DNA from: JBMZCV01 sp049613665
GTDB lineage: Bacteria; Bacteroidota; Bacteroidia; Chitinophagales; UBA2359
DNA: 41,619 nt
Direction of reading: 5' to 3'
NCBI GenBank assembly: GCA_049613665.1
Contig: JBMZCV010000020.1
Location: 1 to 41,619 of the forward strand
Of this stretch, positions 1-8,287 are shown piece after piece. The translations under genes were made by a program, and so were the position numbers. The notes under the pieces are model-generated. The model worked only from the letters and a program-made list of their open reading frames with translations, did no database searches and was not told where the DNA came from. The first letter of the stretch is position 1. Every line of letters begins with the position of its first letter.

Positions 1-141
1 GGCGAACATTTGTCAGTAAAATAACATCAAATTCGACACCCCACCTGACAGGTTTTTCTTTATTAGAAAATGATTTTTCCTATAAAATACATCATAACAT
101 AAAATGTATTCCTTTATTTGCATAGAAACCTGTCAGGTTTA
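1..141. repeat. Repeat at the left end of the window
   Basis: AAATTCGACACCCCACCTGA and CAGGTT (28-54) are the inverted copy of 41461-41489. A second short palindrome AAACCTGTCAGGTTT is at 127-141. No gene is seen in 1-330. Confidence 0.65.
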
Positions 142-191
142 ACAAATATATAATAATTTTTTTAATAGTAATATTATAAGTAAGCTTTGGT

Positions 192-330
192 ATAACTCAA
201 CGTTTAGTGCTTATAACCAAATCCGCCAAATCTTGGTTTGGTTTTAGAACAAAAACGATAAAACAAAATTTAAACAGCCTCTAACCATAGCATAGCTGAG
301 ACTTTAGCGGCAATTAAAAACTAAAAAAAG
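192..330. other. Leader region before the first gene, with small repeats
   Basis: It contains an inverted repeat AACCAAAT ... TTGGTTTGGTT (217-243) and one TAAGAGGCTGTTTAAAT-type copy inverted at 268-284. No promoter consensus found. Confidence 0.4.
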
Positions 331-849
331 ATGACATTAAATTTTGAAAAAAATAAATCAACAATCATTCTACAAGAATTGACACAAAGCGACAAAAAAG
401 GGAATGAACATTTCTCCTCAAGAGGAGAAGAACGAAGAAATAAAGGAGAAGTCGAATTGTACTTTTTTGGCGGTGAATTTGAGTTCTCAACAGAACCATC
501 AAAAGAGCAAATTAATGCTCTGAATTTTATCGAAACAAATCAAGAGAACCTCGTTGAAGCTTTTTTCAAATATACAAAGGAAGTATTATATCCAACCCAT
601 ATAGAATTTATTGGATATGATGATGTGTCGTTTCCAGAAATTGAAAAGATTAAAGATTTAAGAAAATCATTAGGATTATCTGAAATCTATATTTGGAAAG
701 AGCATAAAAATGAAATTGCTTATGTGGCATTTGGCTTTGATTTTACAGGCGATTTTGAACACGGAGTGAAATTAATTGTTCATAAAAATAGAATCTTGGG
801 TTGGGAAGAAGATTTGGCAAACGATAAAGTTTTAGTTGATAAGGAATAA
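331..849 (+). CDS. Hypothetical protein, DUF6985/DUF2004-like, possibly immunity-type
   Basis: A 172-residue acidic soluble protein with no signal peptide or membrane segment. The C-terminal third (about residues 118-160) has a pattern of the type IYIWKEHKNEIAYVAFGFDF, then EHGVKLIVHKNRILGW. This resembles proteins annotated DUF6985/DUF2004, which often sit beside polymorphic-toxin immunity genes; that link is from memory and the match is weak. The ATG follows an A-rich stretch typical of this genome. It is followed 81 bp downstream by a SMI1/KNR4 gene on the same strand, so the two may be a small cluster of orphan immunity genes. No toxin gene is visible. Function is not established. Confidence 0.6.
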   Translation: MTLNFEKNKSTIILQELTQSDKKGNEHFSSRGEERRNKGEVELYFFGGEFEFSTEPSKEQINALNFIETNQENLVEAFFKYTKEVLYPTHIEFIGYDDVSFPEIEKIKDLRKSLGLSEIYIWKEHKNEIAYVAFGFDFTGDFEHGVKLIVHKNRILGWEEDLANDKVLVDKE

Positions 850-930
850 AAAAGAAAACAGTCTCATACACGAAATCGTTAGTCATCAATCGCCATTATG
901 CAATGGCCATTCTACTCAATTTTAAAAAAA

Positions 931-1683
931 ATGAAAAGAATCCATACCATAAAAAAGAAGTTGGAAGAATTGAAAAATCTGGATAAAAGGTTTTCCATTT
1001 TTGGTTCAGGAAGACACAAATACCAATTGAATAAAACATTAAGTGAAAAAGAAATAAGCCAAATAGAAAAAGAGAATCAAATCGTTCTTTCCAAAGAGTA
1101 TAAAGAGATTTTAAAAAACTTAGGAAATGGCGGAGCAGGTTGTGGATATGGATTAGAAAGAATGGAATTGAAAAATATAAATCCGCCTTATATCGGAACA
1201 AAGAAGCTTTTAAGAAATTGGAAAGACCCCCAAAAAATAGATTGTGATATGGTGGAATTAGATGAAATATCTGGCTACATCAAATTGTTCGATTATGGTT
1301 GCGGAATGGAATATTGTTTAATTGTAAATGGAGCGGAAAAAGAAGATTTAATATTTTTCGATTGCGACGGCAGATTTGAAAAAATGGAAAATAAAAGTCT
1401 TTTAGATATTTACGAAAAATGGTTAAACAATAGTTTAGACACTTTGAAAAGGATTCAACAAAAAATGGAAAAAATGCCTCTCCAAGAAGTTATTGATTCA
1501 GAATGGGAGATAAAAAATTTCTCAATCAAAGAAATGATTTTAAGCATAATAAATGCAGAACCAATTAAAGGAAGTCATTCTGGAAACGATATGAAAATTC
1601 ATTTGGAAAAAGAATATAAAAAATGGAAAAGCAAAAAACAAAGTTCATCAAAAAAGTGGTGGAGATTTTTAAAAAAAAACTAA
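931..1683 (+). CDS. SMI1/KNR4 (SUKH) family protein
   Basis: A 250-residue protein. Residues about 38-75 carry the SUKH signature: an acidic helix (LSEKEISQIEKENQIVLS), then KEYKEILKNLGNGGAG and a glycine/tyrosine-rich turn, as in SMI1/KNR4 proteins. In bacteria this superfamily is best known as immunity proteins against contact-dependent and polymorphic toxins, though many members have other or unknown roles. The reading frame is open from 898, but the ATG at 931 starts the natural MKRIHTIKKK N-terminus. The C-terminus is strongly basic (KKWKSKKQSSSKKWWRFLKKN), which is unusual for an immunity protein and could bind nucleic acid or membrane. No cognate toxin lies in the window. Confidence 0.72.
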   Translation: MKRIHTIKKKLEELKNLDKRFSIFGSGRHKYQLNKTLSEKEISQIEKENQIVLSKEYKEILKNLGNGGAGCGYGLERMELKNINPPYIGTKKLLRNWKDPQKIDCDMVELDEISGYIKLFDYGCGMEYCLIVNGAEKEDLIFFDCDGRFEKMENKSLLDIYEKWLNNSLDTLKRIQQKMEKMPLQEVIDSEWEIKNFSIKEMILSIINAEPIKGSHSGNDMKIHLEKEYKKWKSKKQSSSKKWWRFLKKN

Positions 1684-1803
1684 GCAAAACAATTCCTACT
1701 GTGTGTAGGTGCTATGCGAGAACCTTATCAGTCATTCAAAAATGAAAAAACATTTCTTAGCAAAAATTGCTAATATTGAGCAGTTACAAAAAAACTAAAA
1801 ATC

Positions 1804-2262
1804 ATGAGCAAATATCTAGAAACTAATAAAGAAATAGTCGTTAGCAAAAAAGATGAAAGTCCTAAATATTGGATGTCAAAAGGTGAATACACTAATGTTA
1901 TTGTAAATTCTAAGCAAGCCAACAATGAATATGTAATAACTGACGGAATAATAGAACCAAATGGATTTGTGCCAGACCATTTTCATAAATGGGAAGACCA
2001 AACTTTTCATATTATGGAGGGAGAAGTTGAGGCAAAGATTGAAAATAAATGGTATAAATTGGGTGTAGGCGACACCATTCATTGCCCAAGAGGAATTTCG
2101 CATTTCATAAAAAACAATGGAACGTCAAATGTTCGGATAGTAAGTTATATTTTTCCTGGAAAATGGGCAGAAGCTTTCTTTGCTGAAACCTCAAAACAAA
2201 ATAAAACAGGAAAAAGAGATTTAAAACTCATTGAAGAAAAATTTGGTGTGGTTTATCTTTAA
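1804..2262 (+). CDS. Cupin domain protein
   Basis: A 152-residue single-domain cupin. The first cupin motif, about residues 60-80, is DHFHKWEDQTFHIMEGEVEA; the two histidines and the following acidic residue are likely metal ligands. The second motif is GDTIHCPRGISHFIKNN at about residues 97-113, with the last histidine as ligand. The family includes dioxygenases, isomerases and small-molecule sensors, so no substrate can be assigned. It lies alone downstream of the two immunity-like genes, with about 120 bp between, and is followed by a strong inverted repeat that could end transcription. Confidence 0.8.
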   Translation: MSKYLETNKEIVVSKKDESPKYWMSKGEYTNVIVNSKQANNEYVITDGIIEPNGFVPDHFHKWEDQTFHIMEGEVEAKIENKWYKLGVGDTIHCPRGISHFIKNNGTSNVRIVSYIFPGKWAEAFFAETSKQNKTGKRDLKLIEEKFGVVYL

Positions 2263-2294
2263 AGCTAATCAAACCCAAAACTTTGAAATGAAAT

Positions 2295-2365
2295 AAGTAG
2301 CTAGACAAAAATGACAGTAGTTTCAAAGCGGAAATAAATGCCATTTAAGTGCTTAACACTTAATT
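2295..2365 (-). repeat. Partial copy of the dispersed GTGCCAAGCAC repeat family
   Basis: On the minus strand this contains TAAGTGTTAAGCACTTAA at one end and TTGTCTAGCTACTTAT at the other. These match the two ends of the intergenic repeat at 8288-8394 and 14319-14435; the central palindrome is missing. Matched by eye. Confidence 0.5.
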
Positions 2366-2396
2366 GAAAAAGACATGTTTTAGTTTTTGAGTATTT

Positions 2397-2429
2397 AGTT
2401 GGCAGGCACTTTCAAAGTACCTGCCAACT
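2397..2429. terminator. Inverted repeat, likely bidirectional terminator
   Basis: A 16-bp stem (AGTTGGCAGGCACTTT, one mismatch) with almost no loop lies between the convergent cupin and cytochrome b561 genes. It is followed by CTTTTAT. It also resembles the short palindromes built on CCTGACAGG found elsewhere in the window, so it could be a repeat element serving as a terminator. Confidence 0.55.
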
Positions 2430-2492
2430 CTTTTATAAAGATAAATGCAATAATGTTTCGTTTACTAAAGCAGCAAAATGAAACACTATTTT

Positions 2493-3014
2493 CTACATTA
2501 TCCGTTCCAAAGCATTTTCTTTTGCGAAAAAATAATGTTTTGCCACACCCAAAACGTGCAATACCAACAACACCATCATAATAAAAGTAGAAAAACCATG
2601 AACAGGCATAGGTGGAATATCTTCCTTACTTTTGATAATATCTGGCGTGCCGTTCATCAAAGCCTCGCCATAGCCGCCCGCAATCATCACACCTATACCA
2701 GATACGCTGATAATAAATAGTAAAACATAAAAAGCGTTGTGAATCCAAATCGACAATTTATCTGTTATGACAGTACCTGTATTTAAATGTTTTGGCCGTT
2801 CATCTTTAAAAAATGCAATACTTCGCACAATGGTAATTAGAAAAACCAAAATACCTAAAATAGCATGAATTTTGACAAACAGCATTTTGTCGGCAGGTGC
2901 TAAACCGTGCATATATTTTCCCATCGGAAAAAGTATAAGAATAAGCAGAGCTGTGAGCCAATGCGAAATAATGGTGCGTCTGCTAAATTTTTTGCTCAAA
3001 TCGTTTTTTATCAT
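2493..3014 (-). CDS. Cytochrome b561-type membrane protein
   Basis: A 173-residue integral membrane protein with four predicted helices. Histidines sit where this di-haem b family uses them: RTIISHWL in helix 1, KIHAILG in helix 2, and PVHGF plus VLHVLGVAKH in the last helix. The family moves electrons across the inner membrane between quinol and a periplasmic partner, but no partner is visible here. I chose the ATG at 3014; the open frame extends to a TTG at 3035, which adds an unlikely polar extension. A near-consensus promoter lies just upstream (3050-3079). Confidence 0.82.
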   Translation of the reverse strand: MIKNDLSKKFSRRTIISHWLTALLILILFPMGKYMHGLAPADKMLFVKIHAILGILVFLITIVRSIAFFKDERPKHLNTGTVITDKLSIWIHNAFYVLLFIISVSGIGVMIAGGYGEALMNGTPDIIKSKEDIPPMPVHGFSTFIMMVLLVLHVLGVAKHYFFAKENALERIM

Positions 3015-3049
3015 TTTGTTTGTTTTTTGTTTCAATGAGTATCTAAGTT

Positions 3050-3079
3050 TAAAGGTAGTAGTTTTATGCTAGAAAACAA
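3050..3079 (-). promoter_or_regulatory. Bacteroidota-type promoter for the cytochrome b561 gene
   Basis: Read on the minus strand: TTG, 19 bp, TACCTTTA. This is one base off the TAnnTTTG -7 element, with spacing inside the usual 17-23 bp. It lies about 36 bp before the ATG. Confidence 0.5.
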
Positions 3080-3080
3080 A

Positions 3081-3116
3081 AAAGGTCTGTCTTCTTTTAT
3101 AGAAAACAAACCTTTG
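3081..3116 (-). terminator. Weak hairpin after the TIR gene
   Basis: An imperfect inverted repeat (AAAGGTCTGT against AACAAACCTTT) lies just past the end of the TIR gene and is followed on the minus strand by an A/T-rich run. It is a modest terminator candidate. Confidence 0.35.
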
Positions 3117-3142
3117 TACTTTTTTGTTATAAAAACTAATTC

Positions 3143-3619
3143 TTAGGATTCAGAATAGCTTAAAAGCAATATTAAAGCTAATAAGGCCATTCCTCCCAAA
3201 AGCCACGCCATAGATTCATCAGTTATTTGTTTATTACGTTTAGAATCTGCTTGCTTTTGTGAAATTCTATCAATAGCTGGCTGTGGATTTTTTCGATTAA
3301 ATCTTATTATTTTATTTGGAAAAGATACTTTTTCTTCGAAAACATAAGAATCTTCTACAAACAATAAAGCAGGTGTTTTTTTATGATTGGCATAGTCCCA
3401 TTCATTAAAAACTCTTTTGTTAGCTTGTCCCATTTCTGTAATAATGCCTATAAATAAATTAGAAGTACTTATCTCATAATTTGTTTGAGCATTGTTTACA
3501 TAATTAGAGGCATAAGTACCGCTAGTTACATAAAAACCTTGCTCTTGCAATTTTTGAGCTAACAAAGTCACAATAAAATGTTCTGTATCGTTTAGTGAAT
3601 ATGACAAAAATGCTTTCAT
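3143..3619 (-). CDS. TIR-domain protein with C-terminal transmembrane helix
   Basis: A 158-residue protein. Residues 1-115 read as a TIR fold: strand A KAFLSYSLND, a helix, the YVTSG strand and BB-loop region, strand LFIGIITE (55-62), helix KRVFNEWDYANHKK with Glu73 at the position of the NADase catalytic glutamate, then PALLFVEDSY. Residues 138-155 (AWLLGGMALLALILLLSY) form one membrane helix. Bacterial TIR domains commonly degrade NAD+ or make cyclic ADP-ribose signals in phage defence; that activity here is inference. The start ATG overlaps the stop of the upstream Mrr-like gene by 4 bp, which implies translational coupling. A membrane-anchored TIR could be the effector and the nuclease-like protein the sensor, or the reverse. 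Confidence 0.72.
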   Translation of the reverse strand: MKAFLSYSLNDTEHFIVTLLAQKLQEQGFYVTSGTYASNYVNNAQTNYEISTSNLFIGIITEMGQANKRVFNEWDYANHKKTPALLFVEDSYVFEEKVSFPNKIIRFNRKNPQPAIDRISQKQADSKRNKQITDESMAWLLGGMALLALILLLSYSES

Positions 3620-4125
3620 GAATTAATATTTTTCTTTATTTGTTGCGAATAAGAATGATACTTTGGAAAATATTGTTGAATTAATTGTTCTTTTACCAAA
3701 AATTTTGATTCTAATATGCTTCTATCCCAAATCATGTAATCATATTTCAATTTACAATTTTTTCGCAAATTTTCAAACATTTCTGTTACTTTTGATGTGG
3801 TACTATTTTTCACAACCAATAAATATCCATCTGCTCCATATTCGTGAATAAGTGTAGGTATATTTACGGTTGCTAAATGTTTTTTTGCAACAGACTTTCT
3901 GTAAAATTTGCATTGTACCAGCCATTTTCGTTTATAGGTCAATATAGAATCATTAACACTAAAAGTTAATAGAATGTCACGACCACCATCACTACCTATT
4001 CCAGAAGCTTCTACCAGAACATCTATCAAATTATTTTCCGATAACTCTTGAGCAGACCTAAAGTAAGATGCTATTAAGTCTTCAAAAGTTTGCCAATCTT
4101 CTATTTCATCAAGGCTAAGTTTCAT
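3616..4125 (-). CDS. Mrr-like PD-(D/E)xK nuclease domain protein
   Basis: A 169-residue stand-alone restriction-endonuclease-like domain. The visible core is FEDLIASYF with Glu15, then GIGSDGGRDI with Asp50, then WLVQCKFY with the QxK element Gln71-Cys72-Lys73. The Gln in place of Asp/Glu before xK is typical of the Mrr_cat branch. The later YGADGYLLVVKNSTTSKV strand-helix unit also fits. Known Mrr enzymes cut modified DNA, but they carry a DNA-binding N-terminal domain that is absent here, so it probably works with a partner. It begins 34 bp after sppA and overlaps the TIR gene by 4 bp. I chose the ATG at 4125 rather than the upstream TTG, which lies inside sppA. Confidence 0.72.
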   Translation of the reverse strand: MKLSLDEIEDWQTFEDLIASYFRSAQELSENNLIDVLVEASGIGSDGGRDILLTFSVNDSILTYKRKWLVQCKFYRKSVAKKHLATVNIPTLIHEYGADGYLLVVKNSTTSKVTEMFENLRKNCKLKYDYMIWDRSILESKFLVKEQLIQQYFPKYHSYSQQIKKNINS

Positions 4126-4159
4126 AAGTACATTTTTTCTAACTAAAAGCTTTATTTTA

Positions 4160-5941
4160 CTACTGCACCTCAATCACAAAAGGCAAACGTGCTTGCACAC
4201 CTTTCATTTTTTCTAAGCTTTTTATTTGCTCAAAATAAGGAAACAAACTACCTAATTCAGCTTTCAGAATTTCCGTTTGTGCTGTTGACGAGCCGCCTGT
4301 TATTTCTTTCATGATTTTCTCGAAAGGATCTTCCACTATCGGATAATTCGTCAAACGATAATCGTCAGTTGCCAAACCAGCTTTTTCGGCTGCCATATTA
4401 ATTGCCATTTCCAAGCCACCAATCACATCTACCAAACCATTTTCTTTCGCCTGTGTACCTGTCCAAACACGGCCTTGAGCCACTTCCTGTACGGCATCTA
4501 AACTCATATTACGACCATCTGCAACTCGACTTTTGAAAGACAAATAAATCCTATCTACGCTAGATTGCACAATTCTTTCTTCCGCTTCTGTAAATGCTCG
4601 TGTGACCATTGCAGAATTTGGAAAGTCAGAAAATTTAGTCGTTTTTACGGTATCAAAAGTAATACCTAATTTATTGTTATACAATTTAGAAATATCAGCC
4701 ATCATGCCAAAAACACCGATAGAGCCTGTAATCGTGTTGCTTTCTGCCAAAATAGTATCAGCATTACAAGCGATATAATAGCCGCCAGAAGCCGCTACAT
4801 CGCCCATAGAAGCAATCACAGGAATGCCTTTTGCTTTGATAAGTTCTAACTCTCTCCAAATAATTTCGGAAGCCAACGCACTACCACCACCAGAGTCGAT
4901 ACGCAAAACTACGGCTTTCACGTTGTCGTCTTTTCTCACCTTTCGCAAAGCTTTCACATAGCGAGCCGAACCAATTTCGGTATCTTCGCCTTCACCATCT
5001 ACGATGCCACCAGACGCATATACTACCGCAACTTTATTTTTCTTAAAGCTTTTGTCTTCGTTTTCTACATCGGTATATTTGCTCAACGACATAAAATTGA
5101 TGTCTTCATCGCTTTCAACTGCTAATCTTTCTTTTATGTTGTCATAAACTTGGTCGATATAAGCCACCTTATCAACGACTTTATATTTTTTGGCATCATT
5201 AGCTGTTTGCACTTTCAACTCATCAATGATTTGGTGCAATTGGCTTTCGCTCATATTTCTGCCTGCCGCTACATTTTCTAAGAAAGAACCATAAAAACCA
5301 TTCAACAACTCACGAGTTTGCAATTTGTTGTATTCACTCATTTTTTCGTAACGCAAAGGCTCAGTTGCACTCTTAAAATTTCCTGCATAAAAAATCTTAG
5401 GTTCTATTTCTAGCTTGTCGAGCATTCCTTTTATCGAACTCCAATTGGCACTAAAACCATTGAGCATTACTAAACCCTGCGGATTCAAATAAATTTCATC
5501 GGCAACGGAAGCCAAATAATATGCTTTTTGCGTCATCACTTCGCTGTATGTCACAATAAATTTGCCTGTTTCCTTAAATTCAAGCAGTTTTTTGCGAATT
5601 TCCTCAACGCTGGCCATACCTGCAGGAATGTCTGTTAGTTCAAAATACATGCCTTTGATGTTGTCATCTGTTTTTGCTTTTTCAATATTGTCTAAAATAT
5701 CGTTTAAGCCCAAAGACTCAGTTGGCCCAAATGAACCTGGTTGAAAATTGAAGCCAGAAGGCACGCCTCTATCTACAATAGGCACATTAAAAGAAGTTTT
5801 TAAAACGCTATTGGCTTTCGCAACGGTTTTGCTATTTCGTGAAGAAACACCAGCTATCATCGCTCCGATAATTATTAGGAAAAAGAAGGTCAAAAAAATA
5901 CCAAACATAGTAGCAAAGCTATACTTGAAAAATTGTTTCAT
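4160..5941 (-). CDS. sppA: Signal peptide peptidase SppA, long (67K) form
   Basis: A 593-residue inner-membrane serine protease that degrades signal peptides left after secretion. The N-terminus has one membrane anchor (about residues 8-32). The family is a tandem duplication of the S49 fold. The N-terminal half holds the general-base lysine, Lys190 in NFKSATEP, and the C-terminal half holds the nucleophile, Ser385 in GDVAASGGYYIA, matching the K209/S409 dyad of E. coli SppA. Length is normal for the long form. It heads a minus-strand run with the Mrr-like and TIR genes. Confidence 0.95.
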   Translation of the reverse strand: MKQFFKYSFATMFGIFLTFFFLIIIGAMIAGVSSRNSKTVAKANSVLKTSFNVPIVDRGVPSGFNFQPGSFGPTESLGLNDILDNIEKAKTDDNIKGMYFELTDIPAGMASVEEIRKKLLEFKETGKFIVTYSEVMTQKAYYLASVADEIYLNPQGLVMLNGFSANWSSIKGMLDKLEIEPKIFYAGNFKSATEPLRYEKMSEYNKLQTRELLNGFYGSFLENVAAGRNMSESQLHQIIDELKVQTANDAKKYKVVDKVAYIDQVYDNIKERLAVESDEDINFMSLSKYTDVENEDKSFKKNKVAVVYASGGIVDGEGEDTEIGSARYVKALRKVRKDDNVKAVVLRIDSGGGSALASEIIWRELELIKAKGIPVIASMGDVAASGGYYIACNADTILAESNTITGSIGVFGMMADISKLYNNKLGITFDTVKTTKFSDFPNSAMVTRAFTEAEERIVQSSVDRIYLSFKSRVADGRNMSLDAVQEVAQGRVWTGTQAKENGLVDVIGGLEMAINMAAEKAGLATDDYRLTNYPIVEDPFEKIMKEITGGSSTAQTEILKAELGSLFPYFEQIKSLEKMKGVQARLPFVIEVQ

Positions 5942-6182
5942 AGGTTTGATTAATTATATTTTGTTTGAAAATTATTTTTGTAAAAAAGCTTTTTTAGGAT
6001 AACAGCATTTTAAGGTAAGTCGTTTAAAAATACAGTTTTGTTACACTTTTTTTATTTTTTCAACAAAAAAAATTACTGTTTTGTGCCAAAAATGATAAAT
6101 AAAGGTAAAAAAAGTAATTTTTCTATTTTTTATGAAAATAAAAAACTAAAATGCGTAATGCTACAAAACCTAAACGGGTGTA

Positions 6183-6824
6183 CTACTTCCTCCCAAAATC
6201 AGCAGGAATTTCCCCCCAAGCTTTTGTTTCCCACTTCACGATTTTGTTTTCGTAAGTATTCATTTGCAACCATTTAACACCTCTATCTACTAAGCTAAAA
6301 AGGTAAGCATTGCTTTTGTTACGTTGCATAGTTGTTTTTATTTTTTTGTTGCGTACCCAAGCCATAGCCGTTCTCGAATCGGAATAAATCATTCGGTTGC
6401 TATTTCGCTTTTTCAAATAAGCCAAACCATGCACCAAAGCCAAAAATTCGCCCAAATTGACTGTGCCTTTTGGAAAAGGGCCGACATGAAACAAACGTCT
6501 GCCAGTAGCAGAATCAACGCCTTGATATTCTAAAATTCCGGGATTTCCACTACAAGCCGCATCTACTGCAATGCTGTTATAGTTAGGTTTTCCTATGATT
6601 TTTAGCTGTTCCAATGTCAATCCTGTGTCGTGTTTTTTATCTTTGCCAATATAGTCTCGGCTATCGCCAAAGTAGGCTTCTGTCGCCATTGCTTTCGTTT
6701 TGAAAGACTTAAATCTTGCACCGTCATAGCCTTTTATTTGCTCCTGACAAGTTGCCCAATCTTCGAAAATGCCTGTTTCTCTGCCTTCCCAAACGACATA
6801 AAATTTTTTCTTTGCTTTTGCCAT
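6183..6824 (-). CDS. rnhA: Ribonuclease HI with N-terminal viroplasmin (RHBD) domain
   Basis: A 213-residue enzyme that removes RNA from RNA-DNA hybrids. Residues about 6-52 are the small viroplasmin/RNA-hybrid-binding domain (FYVVWEGRETGIFEDWATC and a GYDGARFKSF turn). The catalytic RNase H fold follows: Asp in AVDAACSGNPG, Glu in LGEFLALVHG and Asp in IYSDSRTA. This two-domain form is common in Bacteroidota and Firmicutes. Confidence 0.93.
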   Translation of the reverse strand: MAKAKKKFYVVWEGRETGIFEDWATCQEQIKGYDGARFKSFKTKAMATEAYFGDSRDYIGKDKKHDTGLTLEQLKIIGKPNYNSIAVDAACSGNPGILEYQGVDSATGRRLFHVGPFPKGTVNLGEFLALVHGLAYLKKRNSNRMIYSDSRTAMAWVRNKKIKTTMQRNKSNAYLFSLVDRGVKWLQMNTYENKIVKWETKAWGEIPADFGRK

Positions 6825-6848
6825 GTTTTATTTATTTGCACATATTAA

Positions 6849-6980
6849 ACAGGTGCGAGTTTCCAACTCGTACCACATCAAAATGGTAGCCAAAAAGGTG
6901 CTTATAAAAAGCACCGCTATTGAGTTTTTAACAGTTATTTAGCTCAGTAGCGGTAGGTTTTATACCTACCAAATCAATCT
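6849..6980. repeat. REP-like cluster of small palindromes
   Basis: The gap between yigZ and rnhA holds a string of hairpins: GTGCGAGTTTCCAACTCGTACC-like (6853-6874), GGTGCTT/AAGCACC, CCGCTATTGAG/CTCAGTAGCGG, and GGTAGGTTTTATACCTACC. The first unit and its 10-nt spacer ACATCAAAAT followed by GGTAG recur at 14474-14520. The cluster lies downstream of yigZ and upstream of rnhA on the minus strand. Confidence 0.7.
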
Positions 6981-6997
6981 AATTTTTGTAAAAAAAA

Positions 6998-7609
6998 TTA
7001 ATCTATTAGCGGTTTTATTTCCAACATCCGCAGCTTTTGCAAATCGCTAATAATCGCTTCGCTTCCTTGTTTCGCCATACTAATATTCATTTCGCACTTA
7101 TCGGTATAGCCTTGATTTAAAATCTTTACCTTGTTTCGTTTAACTTTTCGCATCACTTCATTCATGAGCGGATATTCAAAGCGAAGCAAATATTTGTTTT
7201 TCAAAATATGTTCGACAATTTCAGCATTAGCTAAAGCCTCTTTCGCTGTCGTTTTGTAGGAACGAATAAGTCCTGGAACACCCAATTTTGTGCCGCCATA
7301 ATACCGCACCACAATAACCATCACATTCGTCAAACCATGCGAATCTATTTGCCCCAAAATAGGACGGCCTGCTGTGCCAGAAGGTTCTCCATCGTCATTT
7401 GCACGATAGTTTTTGTCTTTTTCAAAACCCAAACGATAAGCATAACAATGATGCGTTGCTTTAGGGTGCATTTCTTTTATTTCATCTACAAAAAACTTAG
7501 CTTCTTCTAAGTCTATCACTGCTTGTGCATAGCCCAAAAACTTGCTGCCTTTTTCTCTATATTCGCTCGTAACTGCTTCTTTTACAGTTTTATAGCTATA
7601 AGTTTCCAT
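6998..7609 (-). CDS. yigZ: YigZ/IMPACT family protein (UPF0029 + DUF1949)
   Basis: A 203-residue soluble protein. The N-terminal UPF0029 domain is clear: EYREKGSKFLGYAQ, then HHCYAYRLG, then NDDGEPSGTAGRPIL and VRYYGGTKLGVPGLIRSY. The C-terminal DUF1949 ferredoxin-like domain spans about residues 135-200. Relatives include yeast YIH1/IMPACT, which regulates Gcn2; the bacterial role is not settled, although nucleic-acid or ribosome binding has been proposed. It starts 36 bp after the end of the AlbA_2 gene and probably shares its transcript. Confidence 0.92.
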   Translation of the reverse strand: METYSYKTVKEAVTSEYREKGSKFLGYAQAVIDLEEAKFFVDEIKEMHPKATHHCYAYRLGFEKDKNYRANDDGEPSGTAGRPILGQIDSHGLTNVMVIVVRYYGGTKLGVPGLIRSYKTTAKEALANAEIVEHILKNKYLLRFEYPLMNEVMRKVKRNKVKILNQGYTDKCEMNISMAKQGSEAIISDLQKLRMLEIKPLID

Positions 7610-7645
7610 TTTAATATTTTAATTTCAAAGTAAGCATTTTTTGCT

Positions 7646-8281
7646 CTAGCTCACAGTATAATAATCTTCTTTTTCAAGCGTATGAACTCGAATAATGCCT
7701 TCATTTACCAAATCTACCAACATACGTCTAGCACGTCTTTTCGACAAATTCATACGTTGGGCATACTCTTTTACCGTAATTCTGCCTCGCTCGTTTATGC
7801 GAGTAATCAAAGCTTTTTCTCTCGAATTTAAAGCTCTTTGCGGTGTTCTATCAGCTATTTGTTCGTTCATCAAAACCTTAGTAACGGCTTTGCTGGCTAT
7901 CAAACTTTCGGCTTTGACTCTTACATAAACGAGTTCTTCTCCTTTGCTCAAAATAGCGTGTGGTTTTCGCTCACTTTCCTCAATTTTAGCGACCAAAACC
8001 ATTAAATAGTTTTCCATATAAGTCTCAAAATGAAGCGAAACAGGTGGCTCACAATAATAATTTGCAGCTTCTAACAACAGTTTTTTTTCGGATTCTTCAT
8101 CTATAATACCTACAATTTCGCCATCGTCCATCACACCCACAACAATGTGGCCGCCTCTTGTATTGGCAAAAGCACACACCGTTTTAGCCATTTTTTGCGG
8201 TGCAGGAACTCGTGTTTTAAACTCCAATTCTCTGCCTTCGCCAGCCATAATCCACTCTTTTATTTGTAAATGATTTTCCAT
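7646..8281 (-). CDS. AlbA_2 (Schlafen-type) ATP-binding/DNA-binding protein with winged helix
   Basis: A 211-residue protein. The N-terminal AlbA_2 domain shows GRELEFKTRV, CAFANTRGGHIVVGVMDDG (the hallmark FANTxGG loop) and a strand LMVLVAKIEESERKPHAI with KGEELVYVRV. Residues about 155-205 form a winged helix (TVKEYAQRMNLSKRRARRMLVDLVNEGIIRVH). Such proteins are usually annotated as transcriptional regulators, but no target is known. The ATG at 8281 is preferred: the longer frame starts at a TTG that lies inside an intergenic repeat. Confidence 0.85.
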   Translation of the reverse strand: MENHLQIKEWIMAGEGRELEFKTRVPAPQKMAKTVCAFANTRGGHIVVGVMDDGEIVGIIDEESEKKLLLEAANYYCEPPVSLHFETYMENYLMVLVAKIEESERKPHAILSKGEELVYVRVKAESLIASKAVTKVLMNEQIADRTPQRALNSREKALITRINERGRITVKEYAQRMNLSKRRARRMLVDLVNEGIIRVHTLEKEDYYTVS

Positions 8282-8287
8282 ATTTTT

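Noticed and set aside
192..330. Possible integron attC-type site before the small accessory genes
   Set aside because: The three short same-strand genes look cassette-like, but no GTTRRRY/RYYYAAC core pair in the right arrangement was found.
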